45,828 nucleotides of DNA. Origin: Clostridiales bacterium (lineage in GTDB: Bacteria > Bacillota > Clostridia > Christensenellales > Aristaeellaceae). Positions 6,583 to 20,511 of the stretch are shown in pieces. Within the stretch, counting starts at the first letter, position 1. Each line of letters begins with the position of its first letter. The position numbers and the translations under genes are program-made. The stretch spans positions 1 through 45,828 of the forward strand of contig SVGS01000025.1 of assembly GCA_015056205.1 (NCBI GenBank), read 5' to 3'. The notes under the pieces were generated by a model. It saw only the letters and a list, made by a program, of their open reading frames with translations, was not told the DNA's origin and made no database searches.

Positions 6583-8745
6583 TTACCTTCCTTTCCGTTC
6601 ATAGATCAGGGATCGGTTGACCGAGGGAGTCTCGCTTCCGTTGGGATAAAACAGAATCCGCCCTTCCCGGAGCATCAGGATTCCGGTGGATCCCTGCAGC
6701 TGCTTTTTTTCCAGCAGCATCGTCATCAGCTTATCGTTCAGTGTGGGGCCGCCTCCTTTTTCGAGGCAGTCCTTCCAGATGGTGCAGCGGCAGCCGCTTT
6801 CCGAACAGCTGAACGCCCGGTCGCTTTCCCGCAGCGTTCCCTTTCCGCACAGGGGGCAGACGCTCCCTTTCAGCGCCTTGCTTCGGATCCCGGCGCGGCT
6901 TTTCCGTTTTTCATCCGCCGGAAACCGGTTCGGAGACCGGTTGTTCCGGGCATAGTCTACCAGAAAAGCGCTCATTTTCCGGATCCCGTCCATAAAGCGG
7001 GCCTCATCCTGCTTCCCGTCGGTAATCTCGTGCAGCGCCAGCTCCCATCGCCCCGTCAGCTCCGGACTCGCGATCTCCTTCGGCATCAGCTCGATCAGCG
7101 TGGTTCCTTTGTCGGTGGCCGCCAGCGTTTTCCCCTTTCGCTGGGCATACCCCACCTGCAGCAGGCGTTCGATGATGGCGGCCCGCGTCGCCGGGGTTCC
7201 GATCCCGCTGCCTTTCATCTGCCGCGCCAGTTCCTCGTCGTCCAGCTCCTTCCCGGCGGTTTCCATGGCCGCCAGCAGGCTGGCGTCCGTATGAGGAGGC
7301 GGCGGCTTGGTCATGTCCTCCTTCACCTTCGCCCCTTTCACCGTCCGCTGATCCCCCACCTGAAGAGGCGGCAGCGCGGTCTCGTTTTCCTCTTCATCCT
7401 TCGCGGTTTTCCGCTTTCGCGGCGGATCCTTCATCGGCGGTACGTCGTGCCATCCGTTGACGAGAATGGTTTTTCCGGTCGTCCGGAAAGAATATCCCTC
7501 CGCCTCGGTGATCACCCGGGTCGCGTCGTAATCGCAGGCCGGATAGAAAGCCGCCAGCAGCCGCCGCGCGACCAGGTCATAAAGCTTTCGCTCGTCCTCG
7601 CTGAATTTCTCCGGGTTCGCCCGCTTGGCCGTCGGGATGATGGCATGGTGGTCCGTCACTTTAGAGGCGTCCACCGTCCGCTTGCTGGCCGGGAGCCGGC
7701 CTTCCCGCAGAGCGCCGGGCACATAGGCCTGGTATTCCTCCGGCAGCAGCTTCATGGTCTGAACCACCCGCGGGATCATATCCGGCGGCAGATACCGGCT
7801 GTCCGTCCGGGGATAGGTCAGCGCCTTATGGGTTTCATACAGGCTCTGGGCCGTTTTCAGTGTTTTGTCCGCCGTGAATCCCAGCATTCTGTTCGCGTCC
7901 CGCTGCAGGCTGGTCAGATCATAAAGCTGCGGCGGCAGCTCATGCTTCCGCGTGGTTTCCGCCGAGGTGACCCGTCCCGTTTTTCCCCGCACCGCCACGG
8001 CGATCTGCTCGGCGTCGGCCTTGTTTTTCAGATGGGTATCCGGGTCCAGCTTTTCGGAAAAGTAGATTCCCCGGTAGTCTCCGAAATCGGCTGTCACCGT
8101 GCTGTAGCCTTCGGGCCTGAACTGCTCGATTTCCTTTCGCCGCCGGACCAGGATCGCCAGCGTCGGCGTCTGTACCCGGCCCACGCTCAGCAGCGTATCG
8201 TATTTCAGGGTAAAAGCCCGGCTCGCGTTCATCCCCACCAGCCAGTCGGCCCTGCTGCGGCATCTTGCGCTGGCGTACAGGCCGTCGTATCTTTCTCCCG
8301 GCTGAATATTCCGGAATCCTTCTGTAATGGCTTCGTCCGTCATGGAAGAAATCCAGAGCCGCTGAAAAGGCTTTTTGCATCCGGCTTTTTCATAGATATA
8401 GCGGAAAATCAGCTCCCCTTCCCGCCCGGCGTCCGTAGCGCAGATCAGGGAGTCCGTTTCCGGATCGTTCATCAGTTTTTTTACCGTTTCGAATTGCGCC
8501 CGGGTTTTGGGCAGCACCTTCAGCGGAATCTCGTCCGGAAGAATGGGAAGGGTGTCAAAGGTCCACCGCTTCAGCCCCGGATCCATCTCGTCCGGTTCCT
8601 GCAGGCTGACCAGATGGCCGATCGCCCAGGTCACGATATACCGGTCGCCGGTCAGACATCCGTCTCCCCGGCCGCCGCATCCGATCACCCGGGCAATATC
8701 CCTGGCGACGCTGGGCTTTTCCGCCAGCACCACGATCTTTCCCAT
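6583..8745 (-). CDS. topB: DNA topoisomerase III
   Basis: Type IA topoisomerase of 720 residues that relaxes and decatenates DNA through a 5'-phosphotyrosine intermediate. The Toprim domain starts with VVLAEKPSVARDIARV and has the acidic metal-binding motif ATDAGREGELIF near residue 104. The catalytic tyrosine lies in LTYPRTDSRYLPPDM near residue 312. An HHAIIPT motif follows near residue 370. The C-terminus carries one four-cysteine zinc-ribbon-like module (CPLCGKGTL to CRCTIW), which is common in Bacillota TopB. AGAGGAA precedes the ATG. It lies between tatD and a small acidic protein gene in one minus-strand run. Confidence 0.95.
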   Translation of the reverse strand: MGKIVVLAEKPSVARDIARVIGCGGRGDGCLTGDRYIVTWAIGHLVSLQEPDEMDPGLKRWTFDTLPILPDEIPLKVLPKTRAQFETVKKLMNDPETDSLICATDAGREGELIFRYIYEKAGCKKPFQRLWISSMTDEAITEGFRNIQPGERYDGLYASARCRSRADWLVGMNASRAFTLKYDTLLSVGRVQTPTLAILVRRRKEIEQFRPEGYSTVTADFGDYRGIYFSEKLDPDTHLKNKADAEQIAVAVRGKTGRVTSAETTRKHELPPQLYDLTSLQRDANRMLGFTADKTLKTAQSLYETHKALTYPRTDSRYLPPDMIPRVVQTMKLLPEEYQAYVPGALREGRLPASKRTVDASKVTDHHAIIPTAKRANPEKFSEDERKLYDLVARRLLAAFYPACDYDATRVITEAEGYSFRTTGKTILVNGWHDVPPMKDPPRKRKTAKDEEENETALPPLQVGDQRTVKGAKVKEDMTKPPPPHTDASLLAAMETAGKELDDEELARQMKGSGIGTPATRAAIIERLLQVGYAQRKGKTLAATDKGTTLIELMPKEIASPELTGRWELALHEITDGKQDEARFMDGIRKMSAFLVDYARNNRSPNRFPADEKRKSRAGIRSKALKGSVCPLCGKGTLRESDRAFSCSESGCRCTIWKDCLEKGGGPTLNDKLMTMLLEKKQLQGSTGILMLREGRILFYPNGSETPSVNRSLIYERKGR

Positions 8746-8758
8746 GGTGTTCCTCTCT

Positions 8759-9529
8759 TTACAGATTGTAAACCTTTTTCGCGTTTTCAGTCGTATACGC
8801 GGCCACTTCTTCCGGCGTCTCGCCCCGCAGCTCCGCCAGCTTCATGCCGACATAGCGTACGTTCGCCGGCTCGTTCCTTCTTCCGCGCACGGGTTCCGGA
8901 GCCAGATAGGGGCTGTCCGTCTCGATCAGCAGCCGGTCCCGGGGAATCAGCCGGGCGGCTTCCTGCAGCCGGGGCGCTTTTTTGAAGGTCAGCGGCCCGG
9001 CGAAGGAAATGTAATATCCCAGCTTCAGGTACTCCCTGGCGATCTCCGGGCTGCCGGAAAAGCAGTGGATAATCCCGCCGGTCAGCCGGTTTTTCCACGC
9101 CTTCATGATTTCCAGGATCTCGCCGTGAGCGTCCCGGATATGCCAGGCCACCGGCGCCCCGATTTCCCAGGCCAGCGCCATCTGCTTTTGCAGCACGTCC
9201 CGCTGGGTTTCCCGGGGGCTCAGGTCGTAGTAGTAATCCAGTCCGATTTCTCCGATCGCCCGGATCTTTCCCTCCTGATACCAGCGCCGGATCTCCTCCG
9301 GATCCTGCTCCCGGAATCCCTTGGCCTCATGCGGATGAATCCCTCCCACGGCGACGGCCCCTTCGTGGGTTTCGGCATAGGCGATCGCTGCCCGGGAAGA
9401 GGCCATGTCCGATCCGATCACGGCATACCGGGTTACCCCGTTGGCCGCCATCCGGGCCAGAACCTCTTCCCGGTCCCCGTCGAACCGTTCCTCATTCACA
9501 TGGCAGTGGGAGTCAAACCATTCCGTCAT
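8759..9529 (-). CDS. tatD: TatD family metal-dependent DNase
   Basis: TIM-barrel metal-dependent hydrolase of 256 residues. The expected ligands are visible: HCH at residues 8-10, the glutamate of AIGEIGLDYYYD near residue 92, the histidine of WHIRDA near 129, the histidine of IHCFSG near 154 and the aspartate of IETDSPYLAP near 203. Family members are 3'-5' exonucleases acting on DNA or RNA; Bacillus YabD is the close analogue. The ATG overlaps the metG stop codon by four bases. The metG-tatD order is common in Bacillota, often near rnmV and ksgA, which are not here. Confidence 0.94.
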   Translation of the reverse strand: MTEWFDSHCHVNEERFDGDREEVLARMAANGVTRYAVIGSDMASSRAAIAYAETHEGAVAVGGIHPHEAKGFREQDPEEIRRWYQEGKIRAIGEIGLDYYYDLSPRETQRDVLQKQMALAWEIGAPVAWHIRDAHGEILEIMKAWKNRLTGGIIHCFSGSPEIAREYLKLGYYISFAGPLTFKKAPRLQEAARLIPRDRLLIETDSPYLAPEPVRGRRNEPANVRYVGMKLAELRGETPEEVAAYTTENAKKVYNL

Positions 9530-11547
9530 CCGATCAGCGCTCCGTCCGCGACGCCCTCTTCCACGGTCACCAGCTTCAGGTTCCCCGCATCGTCCAGCGC
9601 GCTGAGAATCATGCCCTGGCTCTCGATTCCGGCCAGCTTCGCCGGCTTCAGGTTGGTGATCACCGCCACCTGGCGGCCCACCAGCGCCGCGGGATCATAG
9701 TACTTCTGAATGCCGCTGACCACGGTTCTCTCTCCGTCGGCGCCCAGATTCAGGGTGAATTTCAGCAGCTTGCTGCTCTTTTCCACCTTTTCGCAGGCCG
9801 TCACCCGGGCGACCTGAATCTTGCATTTCGCGAAATCGTCGATGCCGATTTCCGCGGGATATTCCGGTTCGTCGTGTTTCTTTTCAGCTTTCTTTTCCTG
9901 CTTGCTCCGGGCTTTTTCTTCCTTCTTTTCGGCCTTCGCTTCTTCTTTTTCCGCTTTCCCGCCGCTCAGGGCTTTCAGCTCTTTCTCCACGTCGATCCGC
10001 GGGAAAAGCGCTTCTCCCTTATGTACCTGAACGCCGGCGGGAATCGCGCCGAAGGTTTTCAGCGAATCCCAGGTCTTCAGCTCCGGATCCGTGAGGCCGA
10101 TCTGCTCATAGATCCGCGCGGGGGTGGAGGGCATGAAGGGCTCGGTCAGCACGGCGGTATAGCGCACGCATTCCGCCAGCGTCCGCAGCACGTTGCCCAG
10201 CAGACCCTTCTTCTCCGGATCCTTTCCGAGCACCCAGGGCTGGGTCAGGTCGATGTATTTGTTGCATTCGCCGATCACCTTCCAGATTTCGGACAGCGCC
10301 TGGGAGAACTGCAGTTTGTCCATCTGCTCCTCCACCAGGCCCGGCAGAGCGGCACAGTGCGCCCGCAGGCTCTCGCCCGTTTCATCGGGGGCATTTTCAT
10401 CCCACGCGGGCATTTTGCCGTCGAAATACTTTTCGATCATGGCCACGGTGCGGCTGACCAGATTGCCCAGATCGTTCGCCAGATCGGCGTTCATCCGGAT
10501 CAGGAAGGATTCGTTGGTATAGTTTCCGTCCGCTCCGAAGGGCATTTCCCGCATCAGATAATAGCGCAGGGAATCCACGCCGTACCGGGCGACGATGGGC
10601 TGGGGATAGACCACGTTCCCCTTGGATTTGCTCATCCGGTCCGCTCCGAACAGCAGCCATCCGTGGCCGAAAACCTGTTTGGGCAGCGGCAGCCCCAGGG
10701 CGTGAAGCATGATCGGCCAGTAGATGGTATGGAACCGGACGATCTCCTTGCCCACCAGGTGAATATTCGCCGGCCAGAACTTCCGGTAAAGCTCGTCGTG
10801 ATCCGTACCGTAGCCCAGGGCGGTGATATAGTTGCTCAGCGCGTCGATCCAGACATAGATCGTGTGCCGGGGGTCGAAATCCACGGGAATGCCCCATTTC
10901 ACGCTCGTACGGCTGACGGCCAGATCCTGCAGTCCGGGCCGGAGGAAGTTGGTCAGCATCTCGTTGGCCCGCTTCGCCGGCTGAATGAAATCCGGATGGG
11001 TTTCGATATAATCGATCAGCCAGTCCTGATATTTGCTCATGCGGAAGAAATAGCTCTCCTCCTTCATGGGCTGGCAGGGGCGGCCGCAGTCCGGGCAGAC
11101 CTTTACGCCGTCCTTGTCCACCAGCTGGGTCGGCGTCCAGAAGCTTTCGCAGGGCGTGCAGTACATCCCTTCGTATTCCGCTTTGTAGATATCGCCCTGC
11201 TCATAGAATTTCCGGAAGATCTGCTGCACGATCCGGGTATGCCGCTCCTCGGTGGTGCGGATAAAATCATCGTACTGAATATTCATCAGCTTCCAGAGGT
11301 CCTTCGTCTCCGCCACGATCCGGTCGATGTACTGAATCGGGGTCAGTCCTTCCTCCGCCGCTTTCTTCTCCAGCTTCTGCCCGTGCTCATCCGTTCCGGT
11401 CAGAAAATAGGTGTCGTAACCCTGCATCTTTTTGAAGCGGGTCATCGTGTCCGCCGCCACGGTCGTATAGGTATGCCCGATGGTCATATTGCCGGAAGGA
11501 TAATAAATCGGCGTTGTGATATAAAAGGTTTTCTTCCCCTCGTTCAT
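9526..11547 (-). CDS. metG: Methionyl-tRNA synthetase
   Basis: Enzyme of 673 residues that charges tRNA-Met. The class I signature appears as PSGNMTIGHTYT near residue 17 and the KMSKS loop as DRMSKSKGNVV near residue 300. A zinc-binding knuckle lies between CTPC and CPDCGRPC at about 127-150. After the anticodon-binding domain there is a Lys/Glu-rich linker (about 540-575), then a C-terminal Trbp111/EMAP-like tRNA-binding domain (about 580-673) that also mediates dimerisation in this form. AGGAGG precedes the ATG. It begins just after the rpmA terminator and is the first gene of the run towards topB. Confidence 0.97.
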   Translation of the reverse strand: MNEGKKTFYITTPIYYPSGNMTIGHTYTTVAADTMTRFKKMQGYDTYFLTGTDEHGQKLEKKAAEEGLTPIQYIDRIVAETKDLWKLMNIQYDDFIRTTEERHTRIVQQIFRKFYEQGDIYKAEYEGMYCTPCESFWTPTQLVDKDGVKVCPDCGRPCQPMKEESYFFRMSKYQDWLIDYIETHPDFIQPAKRANEMLTNFLRPGLQDLAVSRTSVKWGIPVDFDPRHTIYVWIDALSNYITALGYGTDHDELYRKFWPANIHLVGKEIVRFHTIYWPIMLHALGLPLPKQVFGHGWLLFGADRMSKSKGNVVYPQPIVARYGVDSLRYYLMREMPFGADGNYTNESFLIRMNADLANDLGNLVSRTVAMIEKYFDGKMPAWDENAPDETGESLRAHCAALPGLVEEQMDKLQFSQALSEIWKVIGECNKYIDLTQPWVLGKDPEKKGLLGNVLRTLAECVRYTAVLTEPFMPSTPARIYEQIGLTDPELKTWDSLKTFGAIPAGVQVHKGEALFPRIDVEKELKALSGGKAEKEEAKAEKKEEKARSKQEKKAEKKHDEPEYPAEIGIDDFAKCKIQVARVTACEKVEKSSKLLKFTLNLGADGERTVVSGIQKYYDPAALVGRQVAVITNLKPAKLAGIESQGMILSALDDAGNLKLVTVEEGVADGALIG

Positions 11548-11580
11548 GGCTTCGTCCCTCCTGGAATTTGAATTGTTTTG

Positions 11581-11608
11581 AAAAAAAGGCTGTTGCGACG
11601 CAACAGCC
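11581..11608 (-). terminator. Intrinsic terminator of the rplU-prp-rpmA operon
   Basis: On the minus strand GGCTGTTG and CAACAGCC (11601-11608 and 11588-11595) form an eight-base stem, extendable inward, followed by seven U residues (11581-11587). Confidence 0.9.
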
Positions 11609-11627
11609 CGTGATGCCTGACCGGTCC

Positions 11628-11927
11628 TTACTGAGCTTCGGCCGCGGTTTCCACAGGATAAACGGAAACCTGCTTGCGATCCTTGCCCAGCCGCTCAAAG
11701 CGAACCACACCCGTCGCCTTGGCAAACAGGGTATCGTCCTTGCCGATCCCGACGTTCAGGCCGGGATGGATCCGGGTTCCCCGCTGGCGGACCAGAATGT
11801 TGCCGGCGAGAGCCAGCTGGCCGTCCGCCCGCTTCGGTCCGAGGCGCTTGGACTCGCTGTCCCGGCCGTTCCGGGTGGAGCCCATTCCCTTTTTATGAGC
11901 GAATTGCTGCAGATTAAGCTTAATCAT
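11628..11927 (-). CDS. rpmA: 50S ribosomal protein L27
   Basis: Large-subunit protein of 99 residues whose N-terminus reaches the peptidyl transferase centre. It starts with the Bacillota-type extension MIKLNLQQF directly before the mature start AHKKGMGS. In Staphylococcus and relatives the Prp protease cuts after that phenylalanine, and prp is the gene directly upstream. The RNA-binding segment [22 protein letters not shown] is typical. Its start overlaps the end of prp by eight bases, with CGGAGGG as ribosome binding site. It is the last gene of the operon. Confidence 0.97.
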   Translation of the reverse strand: MIKLNLQQFAHKKGMGSTRNGRDSESKRLGPKRADGQLALAGNILVRQRGTRIHPGLNVGIGKDDTLFAKATGVVRFERLGKDRKQVSVYPVETAAEAQ

Positions 11928-12264
11928 GTTTTTCCCTCCGTTCTTTGATGGACAGCTTTACGTTTTTCGGATAAGCTTGCGACAGATCCGACAGGCCCTG
12001 CTTCAGGGCTCCCATCAGAATCTGCGCCCGATCATTTTCATCCGGGGTCATCTCCGGCAGATGAAAGGAGAGCATGCCGTCCCGGTTTTCCGTTACGACC
12101 GGAATGATTCCGCATACGCTCTCCAGCGCGTTCACGCAGGTGCATCCGAGAATGGAAACCGCGGCGCATACAATGTCCCGCCCCGTCTCCGCCAGACCGC
12201 TGTGCCCCTGAATCCGGCACCCGGTCAGGCCTTCATTCCCCTGCTCCAGCGAAACGGTGATCAT
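11920..12264 (-). CDS. prp: Ribosomal-processing cysteine protease Prp
   Basis: Small cysteine protease of 114 residues that removes the N-terminal extension of L27 so that the ribosome is functional. The catalytic histidine lies in [13 protein letters not shown] (about residue 21) and the cysteine in IVCAAVS (about residue 33), the expected 12-residue spacing. The gene sits between rplU and rpmA, the conserved place for this protease. Its ATG shares a base with the rplU stop (TAATG) and its end overlaps rpmA, so all three are translationally coupled. Confidence 0.94.
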   Translation of the reverse strand: MITVSLEQGNEGLTGCRIQGHSGLAETGRDIVCAAVSILGCTCVNALESVCGIIPVVTENRDGMLSFHLPEMTPDENDRAQILMGALKQGLSDLSQAYPKNVKLSIKERREKHD

Positions 12265-12572
12265 TACGCCTGAATTGCGGTGATTTCCACCTTGGTGTAG
12301 GGCTGACGATGGCCGACCTTCCGATGGGAATCCTTCTTGCTCTTGTACTTGTAAACGGTGACCTTCTCACCCTTTACCTGACCGAGAATCTTGCCTTCCA
12401 CCTTCGCGCCCGCCAGAACGGGGGTCCCGACCTTCATGTCCCCCTCGCCGCCGATCATCAGCACGTCGAAGGAGATCTTGGAATCAGCTTCCTGGTTGAC
12501 TTTGTCGATGTAGATCACATCACCCTGGGATACACGGTATTGCCGGCCGCCCGCTGCGATAACAGCATACAT
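12264..12572 (-). CDS. rplU: 50S ribosomal protein L21
   Basis: Large-subunit protein of 102 residues. It has the YAVIAAGGRQYRVSQGD opening, a central beta-rich part and the C-terminal signature KSKKDSHRKVGHRQPYT. It is first in rplU-prp-rpmA. AGGAGG lies nine bases before the ATG and forms the end of a structured leader. Confidence 0.97.
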   Translation of the reverse strand: MYAVIAAGGRQYRVSQGDVIYIDKVNQEADSKISFDVLMIGGEGDMKVGTPVLAGAKVEGKILGQVKGEKVTVYKYKSKKDSHRKVGHRQPYTKVEITAIQA

Positions 12573-12658
12573 GGGACAGCACCTCCTGATTTCATACTCG
12601 CCGGGAAAACTGAGGTTGCGCCAGGCGCATTGTTACAGACCTCTCCCGAGCGGCTTAC
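12573..12658 (-). ncRNA. Putative L21 leader (ribosomal protein leader RNA)
   Basis: The 5' leader of the rplU mRNA has nested pairing on the minus strand: a GAGGT arm pairs with ACCTC around an inner GCGCC/GGCGC hairpin, while CTCGGGA can pair with the later TTCCCGGCGAG segment. Position, size and nested stems fit the known L21 leader of Bacillota, which is thought to give feedback control. The assignment rests on position and hand folding only. Confidence 0.6.
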
Positions 12659-12664
12659 CGAAAC

Positions 12665-12693
12665 AAGATATCACGACAGCCTTGTCCTGTCAA
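12665..12693 (-). promoter_or_regulatory. Promoter of the rplU operon
   Basis: On the minus strand a perfect TTGACA (12688-12693) is followed after 17 bases by TATCTT (12665-12670). Transcription should begin near 12658. Confidence 0.85.
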
Positions 12694-12769
12694 GCTTTTT
12701 TTCGCTTTCCCGAGGAGCCCGCGTACAATATAAAATAGGATGGTTCAGAAAAAAGCCAAAAAAAAGCAA

Positions 12770-12798
12770 TTGACAATTTTCATTCATCATGATAAACT
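12770..12798 (+). promoter_or_regulatory. Strong promoter of rpoB-rpoC
   Basis: A perfect TTGACA (12770-12775), a 17-base spacer ending in TGA (an extended -10) and TAAACT (12793-12798). A leader of about 140 bases without a clear gene follows. Together with the rplU promoter this fills the 372-base divergent gap 12573-12944. Confidence 0.88.
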
Positions 12799-12944
12799 TT
12801 ACAATTGCATCAGTATCGTCTTACTGTTGTTGGCTTGATTTCGGCTTCCTTATTTTACACAGGTTTGGGAAGTTTGGCAAGTACGAAATCTCGGGCTTTG
12901 GCAAAGGATGGCTGGTCGATCTGAATAAGGGGTGATTGCGAAAC

Positions 12945-15900
12945 ATGGTACATGAGGTTCACATGGGAAAGCTCCGGGAACGGATGAGTTTCTCCCGCAT
13001 TGATGAAGTTCTGGAGATGCCTAACCTGATTGAGGTGCAGAAGAATTCCTATCAGCGCTTTCTCGATACCGATCTTCGTGAAGTACTGGCCGATGTTTCT
13101 CCCGTAACGGATTATAACGGGAATCTGGTGCTGGAATTCGTGGACTATTCTCTGGATGAGCCGAAAAACTCCGTCGCCCGCTGCCGGGAACGGGATATGA
13201 CCTACGCCGCCCCCTTAAAGGTGTTTGTGCGCCTGAAAAACAAGGAAACCGGCGAGATCAAGGAGTCCGACGTTTTCATGGGTGATTTCCCCCTGATGAC
13301 CGAGCACGGCACCTTCATCATCAACGGAGCCGAGCGCGTCATCGTCAGCCAGCTCGTCCGTTCCCCGGGCGTCTATTTCGATGTCGCCAGGGACAAGGCC
13401 GGCAAGGAGCTCTACTCCTCCCAGATCATCCCCAACCGGGGCGCCTGGCTGGAATATGAGACGGATTCCAACGACGTGCTCTGGGTGCGGATCGACCGGG
13501 CCCGGAAGCTGCCGATCACGGTGATCCTGCGCGCCCTGGGCTACGGGACCGACGCGGAGATCATTGACCTCATGGGGGAGGACGACCGCCTCATGGCCAC
13601 CCTGCAGAAGGGGGACAACGCCAAATCCCGTGAGGAAGGCCTGGTGGAAATCTATAAGCGCCAGAAGCCCGGCGAGCCTGCCAGCGTCGAAAGCGCGACC
13701 AACCTGTTCAATTCGCTCTTCTTTGATCCCAAGCGGTATGACCTCATGCGCGTGGGTCGTTATAAATATAATAAGAAGCTTTCCATCGCAACCCGGATTC
13801 ACGGGCATGAAGCGGCGGAGGATATCGTCAACCCGCAGACCGGTGAAATCATGGTGAAAAAGGGCGATACCATCTCCCTGGAAACCGCCCGCGAAGTGCA
13901 GAACGCCGGCGTCAACGCCGTCTGGCTGAACTGCGAAGGCCTGACCCGCAAGGTCGTCGGCAACAATTTCGTGGATGCTTCCTGCTACCTCCCCTTCGAT
14001 CCGAAGGAAGCCGGCATTCTGGAAATGGTTCACCTGCCCACCCTGCGGGAAATCATGGCGAACGTGGAGCCGGATCAGCTGATGGATGCGGTCCGTGAAA
14101 ACGCCGCGGCCCTGGTGCCGAAGCACATCATCCCCGATGATATCGTTTCCTCTGTGAACTATATGCTGGGTCTCCCCTACGGCATCGGCTCCACCGATGA
14201 TATCGACCATCTGGGGAACCGCCGCCTGCGCAGCGTCGGCGAACTGCTGCAGAATCAGATCCGGATCGGCCTCTCCCGTCTGGAGCGCGTCGTCCGGGAG
14301 CGCATGTCCATTCAGGACAGCGGCGATATCAAGCCCGGCGATCTGATCAACATCCGTCCGGTCAGCGCCGCGATCAAGGAATTCTTCGGTTCCTCCCAGC
14401 TGTCCCAGTTCATGGATCAGCCGAACCCGCTGGCCGAGCTGACCCATAAGCGCCGTCTGAGCGCCCTGGGCCCCGGCGGTCTGAACCGGGACCGCGCTTC
14501 CTTCGAAGTGCGGGACGTGCATTACAGCCATTACGCCCGGATCTGCCCCATTGAGACGCCTGAAGGTCCGAACATCGGTCTGATCGGCTCTCTGGCGACC
14601 TACGCCCGGATCAATGAGTACGGCTTCATCGAAGCGCCCTACCGCCGGGTCGATAAGGAGCACGGCCGGGTCCTGGATGAAATCGTCTATATGACGGCGG
14701 ATGAGGAAGACCTTTACAAGGTCGCCACCGCCAACGAGCCCCTGAATGAGGACGGCACCTTTGTTCATGACCGGATCACCGTCCGCGACAAGGTGGAAAT
14801 CGTCGCCGTTCCCGTCTCCCAGGTGGACTTTATCGACGTCAGCCCCCGCCAGGTTGTTTCTGTGGCCACCGCCATGGTTCCCTTCCTGGAGAACGATGAC
14901 GCGACCCGCGCTCTGATGGGCTCCAACATGCAGCGCCAGGCGGTTCCGCTGCTGGTGCCGGAAGCCCCCGTGGTCGCCACCGGTATGGAATACCGCGCGG
15001 CGCACGATTCCGGCGTCGTCCTGCTGGCGAAGGAAGACGGCGTGGTCGAAAAGGTGGATTCCGATCACATTATTATCCGCGATGCCCTGGGCGAGCGCCA
15101 TGAATATATTCTGACCAAGTTCGCCCGTTCGAACCAGTCCACCTGCATCAATCAGCGTCCCGTTGTTTCCGCCGGACAGAAGATTGAAAAGGGCGATCTG
15201 CTGGCGGACGGTCCTTCCACGGAGAAGGGTGAAATCGGTCTGGGGCGCAACGCGCTGATCGGTTTCATGACCTGGGAAGGCTATAACTACGAGGATGCCG
15301 TCCTGCTTTCCGAAAAGCTCGTGAAAGAGGACATCTATACCTCCATTCATATTGAGGAATTCGAATCCGAAGCCCGTGAAACGAAGCTGGGGCCGGAAGA
15401 GATTACCCGGGATATCCCCAATATCTCCGATGACGCGATCAAGGATCTGGATGAGGGAGGCATCATCCGGATCGGCGCCGAAGTGCACGCCGGCGATATT
15501 CTGGTCGGTAAGGTCACCCCCAAGGGCGAAACCGAGCTGACCGCCGAAGAGCGGCTCCTCCGGGCTATCTTCGGTGAAAAGGCCCGTGAAGTCCGGGATA
15601 CCTCCCTGCGGGTGCCGCACGGCGAAGGCGGCATCGTGGTGGATGTCAAGGTCTTCACCCGCGCGAACAAGGATGAGCTCTCCCCCGGTGTCAACGAAAT
15701 GGTCCGGATCTATATCGCCCAGAAGAGAAAGATCTCCGTCGGCGATAAGATGGCCGGCCGTCACGGAAACAAGGGCGTTGTTTCCCGGATCCTGCGTGAG
15801 GAGGATATGCCCTTCCTCCCCGACGGCACCCCGCTGCAGATCGTGCTGAATCCGCTGGGCGTCCCGTCCCGGATGAATCTGGGGCAGGTGCTGGAAGTGC

Positions 15901-16838
15901 ACCTGGGTCTGGCCTGCCGCGCGCTGGGCTGGCACATCGCCACCCCGGTCTTCGACGGCGCGACCTATGAGGAAATTCTGGAACACCTGGACAAGGCGGT
16001 TCAGAAGATGGATGCTCCGCTGGATCTTTCCGATCCCCATATGACGGAGAATCACTTCCATAATGGCAGCCCGCTCCGCCTGAAGCTGGATGAGAAAGGC
16101 AAGGAGCTCTTCCGCCAGGGTAAGATTCAGGTGCGTGACGGACGCACGGGAGACTATTTCGAAAACCCCGTGACGGTCGGAATCATGTACTTCCTGAAGC
16201 TGCATCACCTGGTGGATGACAAGATGCATGCCCGGTCCACCGGTCCCTACTCCCTGGTTACCCAGCAGCCTCTGGGCGGTAAGGCGCAGTTCGGCGGTCA
16301 GCGTTTCGGTGAAATGGAAGTCTGGGCGCTGGAAGCTTACGGAGCCGCCAATACCCTGCAGGAAATCCTGACGGTGAAATCCGATGATACCGTCGGCCGG
16401 GTGAAAACCTATGAGGCGATTATCAAGGGACAGAATATTCCCACCCCCGGCGTTCCGGAAAGCTTCAAGGTGCTGCTGAAGGAAATGCAGGCGCTGAGCC
16501 TGGATGTCCGCGTGCTGGATGCCGCGAAGAACGAAATTGAAATTCCCGAGCTGGATCCGGAAGATCTGCCCAGAGAGCAGCCGGCGATCCGTCCCTCCGC
16601 TCAGCCCATGGCGCCCGCTGAAATCGTCGCCGCCGCTGAGGAAGATGAGGAACTGGCCCAGGCCGCCGATGAAGCCTTCAACATGTCCGATGATGATCTG
16701 ACCCTCGGTTCGGATGATGACCTGTCCCTCAGCTCGGATGAGGATGATGCTTTCGATCTGAAGGAAGAGGATCTGGAAGATCTGGATGACTTTAATGTGG
16801 ATGATCTGACCGACCTCGGCCTGGATGATGATGTGTAA
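12945..16838 (+). CDS. rpoB: DNA-directed RNA polymerase subunit beta
   Basis: Core RNA polymerase subunit of 1297 residues. All landmarks are present: [12 protein letters not shown] at the start, the rifampicin region [18 protein letters not shown] with [13 protein letters not shown], the catalytic-region motif [31 protein letters not shown] and the C-terminal [21 protein letters not shown]. The residue equivalent to E. coli N518 is proline; D516, H526, R529 and S531 are unchanged. After the normal end there is an acidic tail of about 80 residues, rich in Asp, with DDDL- and DLTDL-like repeats. ATG 12945 is preferred over the TTG at 12936 because GGGGTG lies ten bases before it. The rplJ and rplL genes are not upstream. 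Confidence 0.98.
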   Translation: MVHEVHMGKLRERMSFSRIDEVLEMPNLIEVQKNSYQRFLDTDLREVLADVSPVTDYNGNLVLEFVDYSLDEPKNSVARCRERDMTYAAPLKVFVRLKNKETGEIKESDVFMGDFPLMTEHGTFIINGAERVIVSQLVRSPGVYFDVARDKAGKELYSSQIIPNRGAWLEYETDSNDVLWVRIDRARKLPITVILRALGYGTDAEIIDLMGEDDRLMATLQKGDNAKSREEGLVEIYKRQKPGEPASVESATNLFNSLFFDPKRYDLMRVGRYKYNKKLSIATRIHGHEAAEDIVNPQTGEIMVKKGDTISLETAREVQNAGVNAVWLNCEGLTRKVVGNNFVDASCYLPFDPKEAGILEMVHLPTLREIMANVEPDQLMDAVRENAAALVPKHIIPDDIVSSVNYMLGLPYGIGSTDDIDHLGNRRLRSVGELLQNQIRIGLSRLERVVRERMSIQDSGDIKPGDLINIRPVSAAIKEFFGSSQLSQFMDQPNPLAELTHKRRLSALGPGGLNRDRASFEVRDVHYSHYARICPIETPEGPNIGLIGSLATYARINEYGFIEAPYRRVDKEHGRVLDEIVYMTADEEDLYKVATANEPLNEDGTFVHDRITVRDKVEIVAVPVSQVDFIDVSPRQVVSVATAMVPFLENDDATRALMGSNMQRQAVPLLVPEAPVVATGMEYRAAHDSGVVLLAKEDGVVEKVDSDHIIIRDALGERHEYILTKFARSNQSTCINQRPVVSAGQKIEKGDLLADGPSTEKGEIGLGRNALIGFMTWEGYNYEDAVLLSEKLVKEDIYTSIHIEEFESEARETKLGPEEITRDIPNISDDAIKDLDEGGIIRIGAEVHAGDILVGKVTPKGETELTAEERLLRAIFGEKAREVRDTSLRVPHGEGGIVVDVKVFTRANKDELSPGVNEMVRIYIAQKRKISVGDKMAGRHGNKGVVSRILREEDMPFLPDGTPLQIVLNPLGVPSRMNLGQVLEVHLGLACRALGWHIATPVFDGATYEEILEHLDKAVQKMDAPLDLSDPHMTENHFHNGSPLRLKLDEKGKELFRQGKIQVRDGRTGDYFENPVTVGIMYFLKLHHLVDDKMHARSTGPYSLVTQQPLGGKAQFGGQRFGEMEVWALEAYGAANTLQEILTVKSDDTVGRVKTYEAIIKGQNIPTPGVPESFKVLLKEMQALSLDVRVLDAAKNEIEIPELDPEDLPREQPAIRPSAQPMAPAEIVAAAEEDEELAQAADEAFNMSDDDLTLGSDDDLSLSSDEDDAFDLKEEDLEDLDDFNVDDLTDLGLDDDV
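16684..16835 (+). repeat. Acidic repeat tail of RpoB
   Basis: The last 50 codons of rpoB repeat short units such as [25 protein letters not shown] and VDDLTDLG. The DNA has matching GAT-GAT-GAT runs. The tail is beyond the conserved end of RpoB. Confidence 0.7.
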
Positions 16839-16894
16839 TCTGCGACGCCGCCCGTTGATTCCCCCGACGATTATATGAAAGGGAGTGTGCCCCT

Positions 16895-20460
<3,566 letters not shown>

Positions 20461-20464
<4 letters not shown>

Positions 20465-20482
20465 TCTTCAGAAAAAGATCAG
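20461..20482 (+). other. Hairpin over the rpoC stop codon
   Basis: CTGATCTT and AAGATCAG form an exact eight-base stem with a six-base loop. The rpoC TGA lies inside the left arm. There is no U-run, so it may be an mRNA 3' stabiliser ahead of the true terminator. Confidence 0.4.
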
Positions 20483-20511
20483 CTTCAGAACCCCTGGGAA
20501 TGAATGCAAAG

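Noticed and set aside
6274..8985. Plus-strand open frame of about 900 codons opposite topB and the small acidic gene
   Set aside because: It lies antisense to an unmistakable topoisomerase III gene; composition is Arg/Pro/His rich and no domain is seen.
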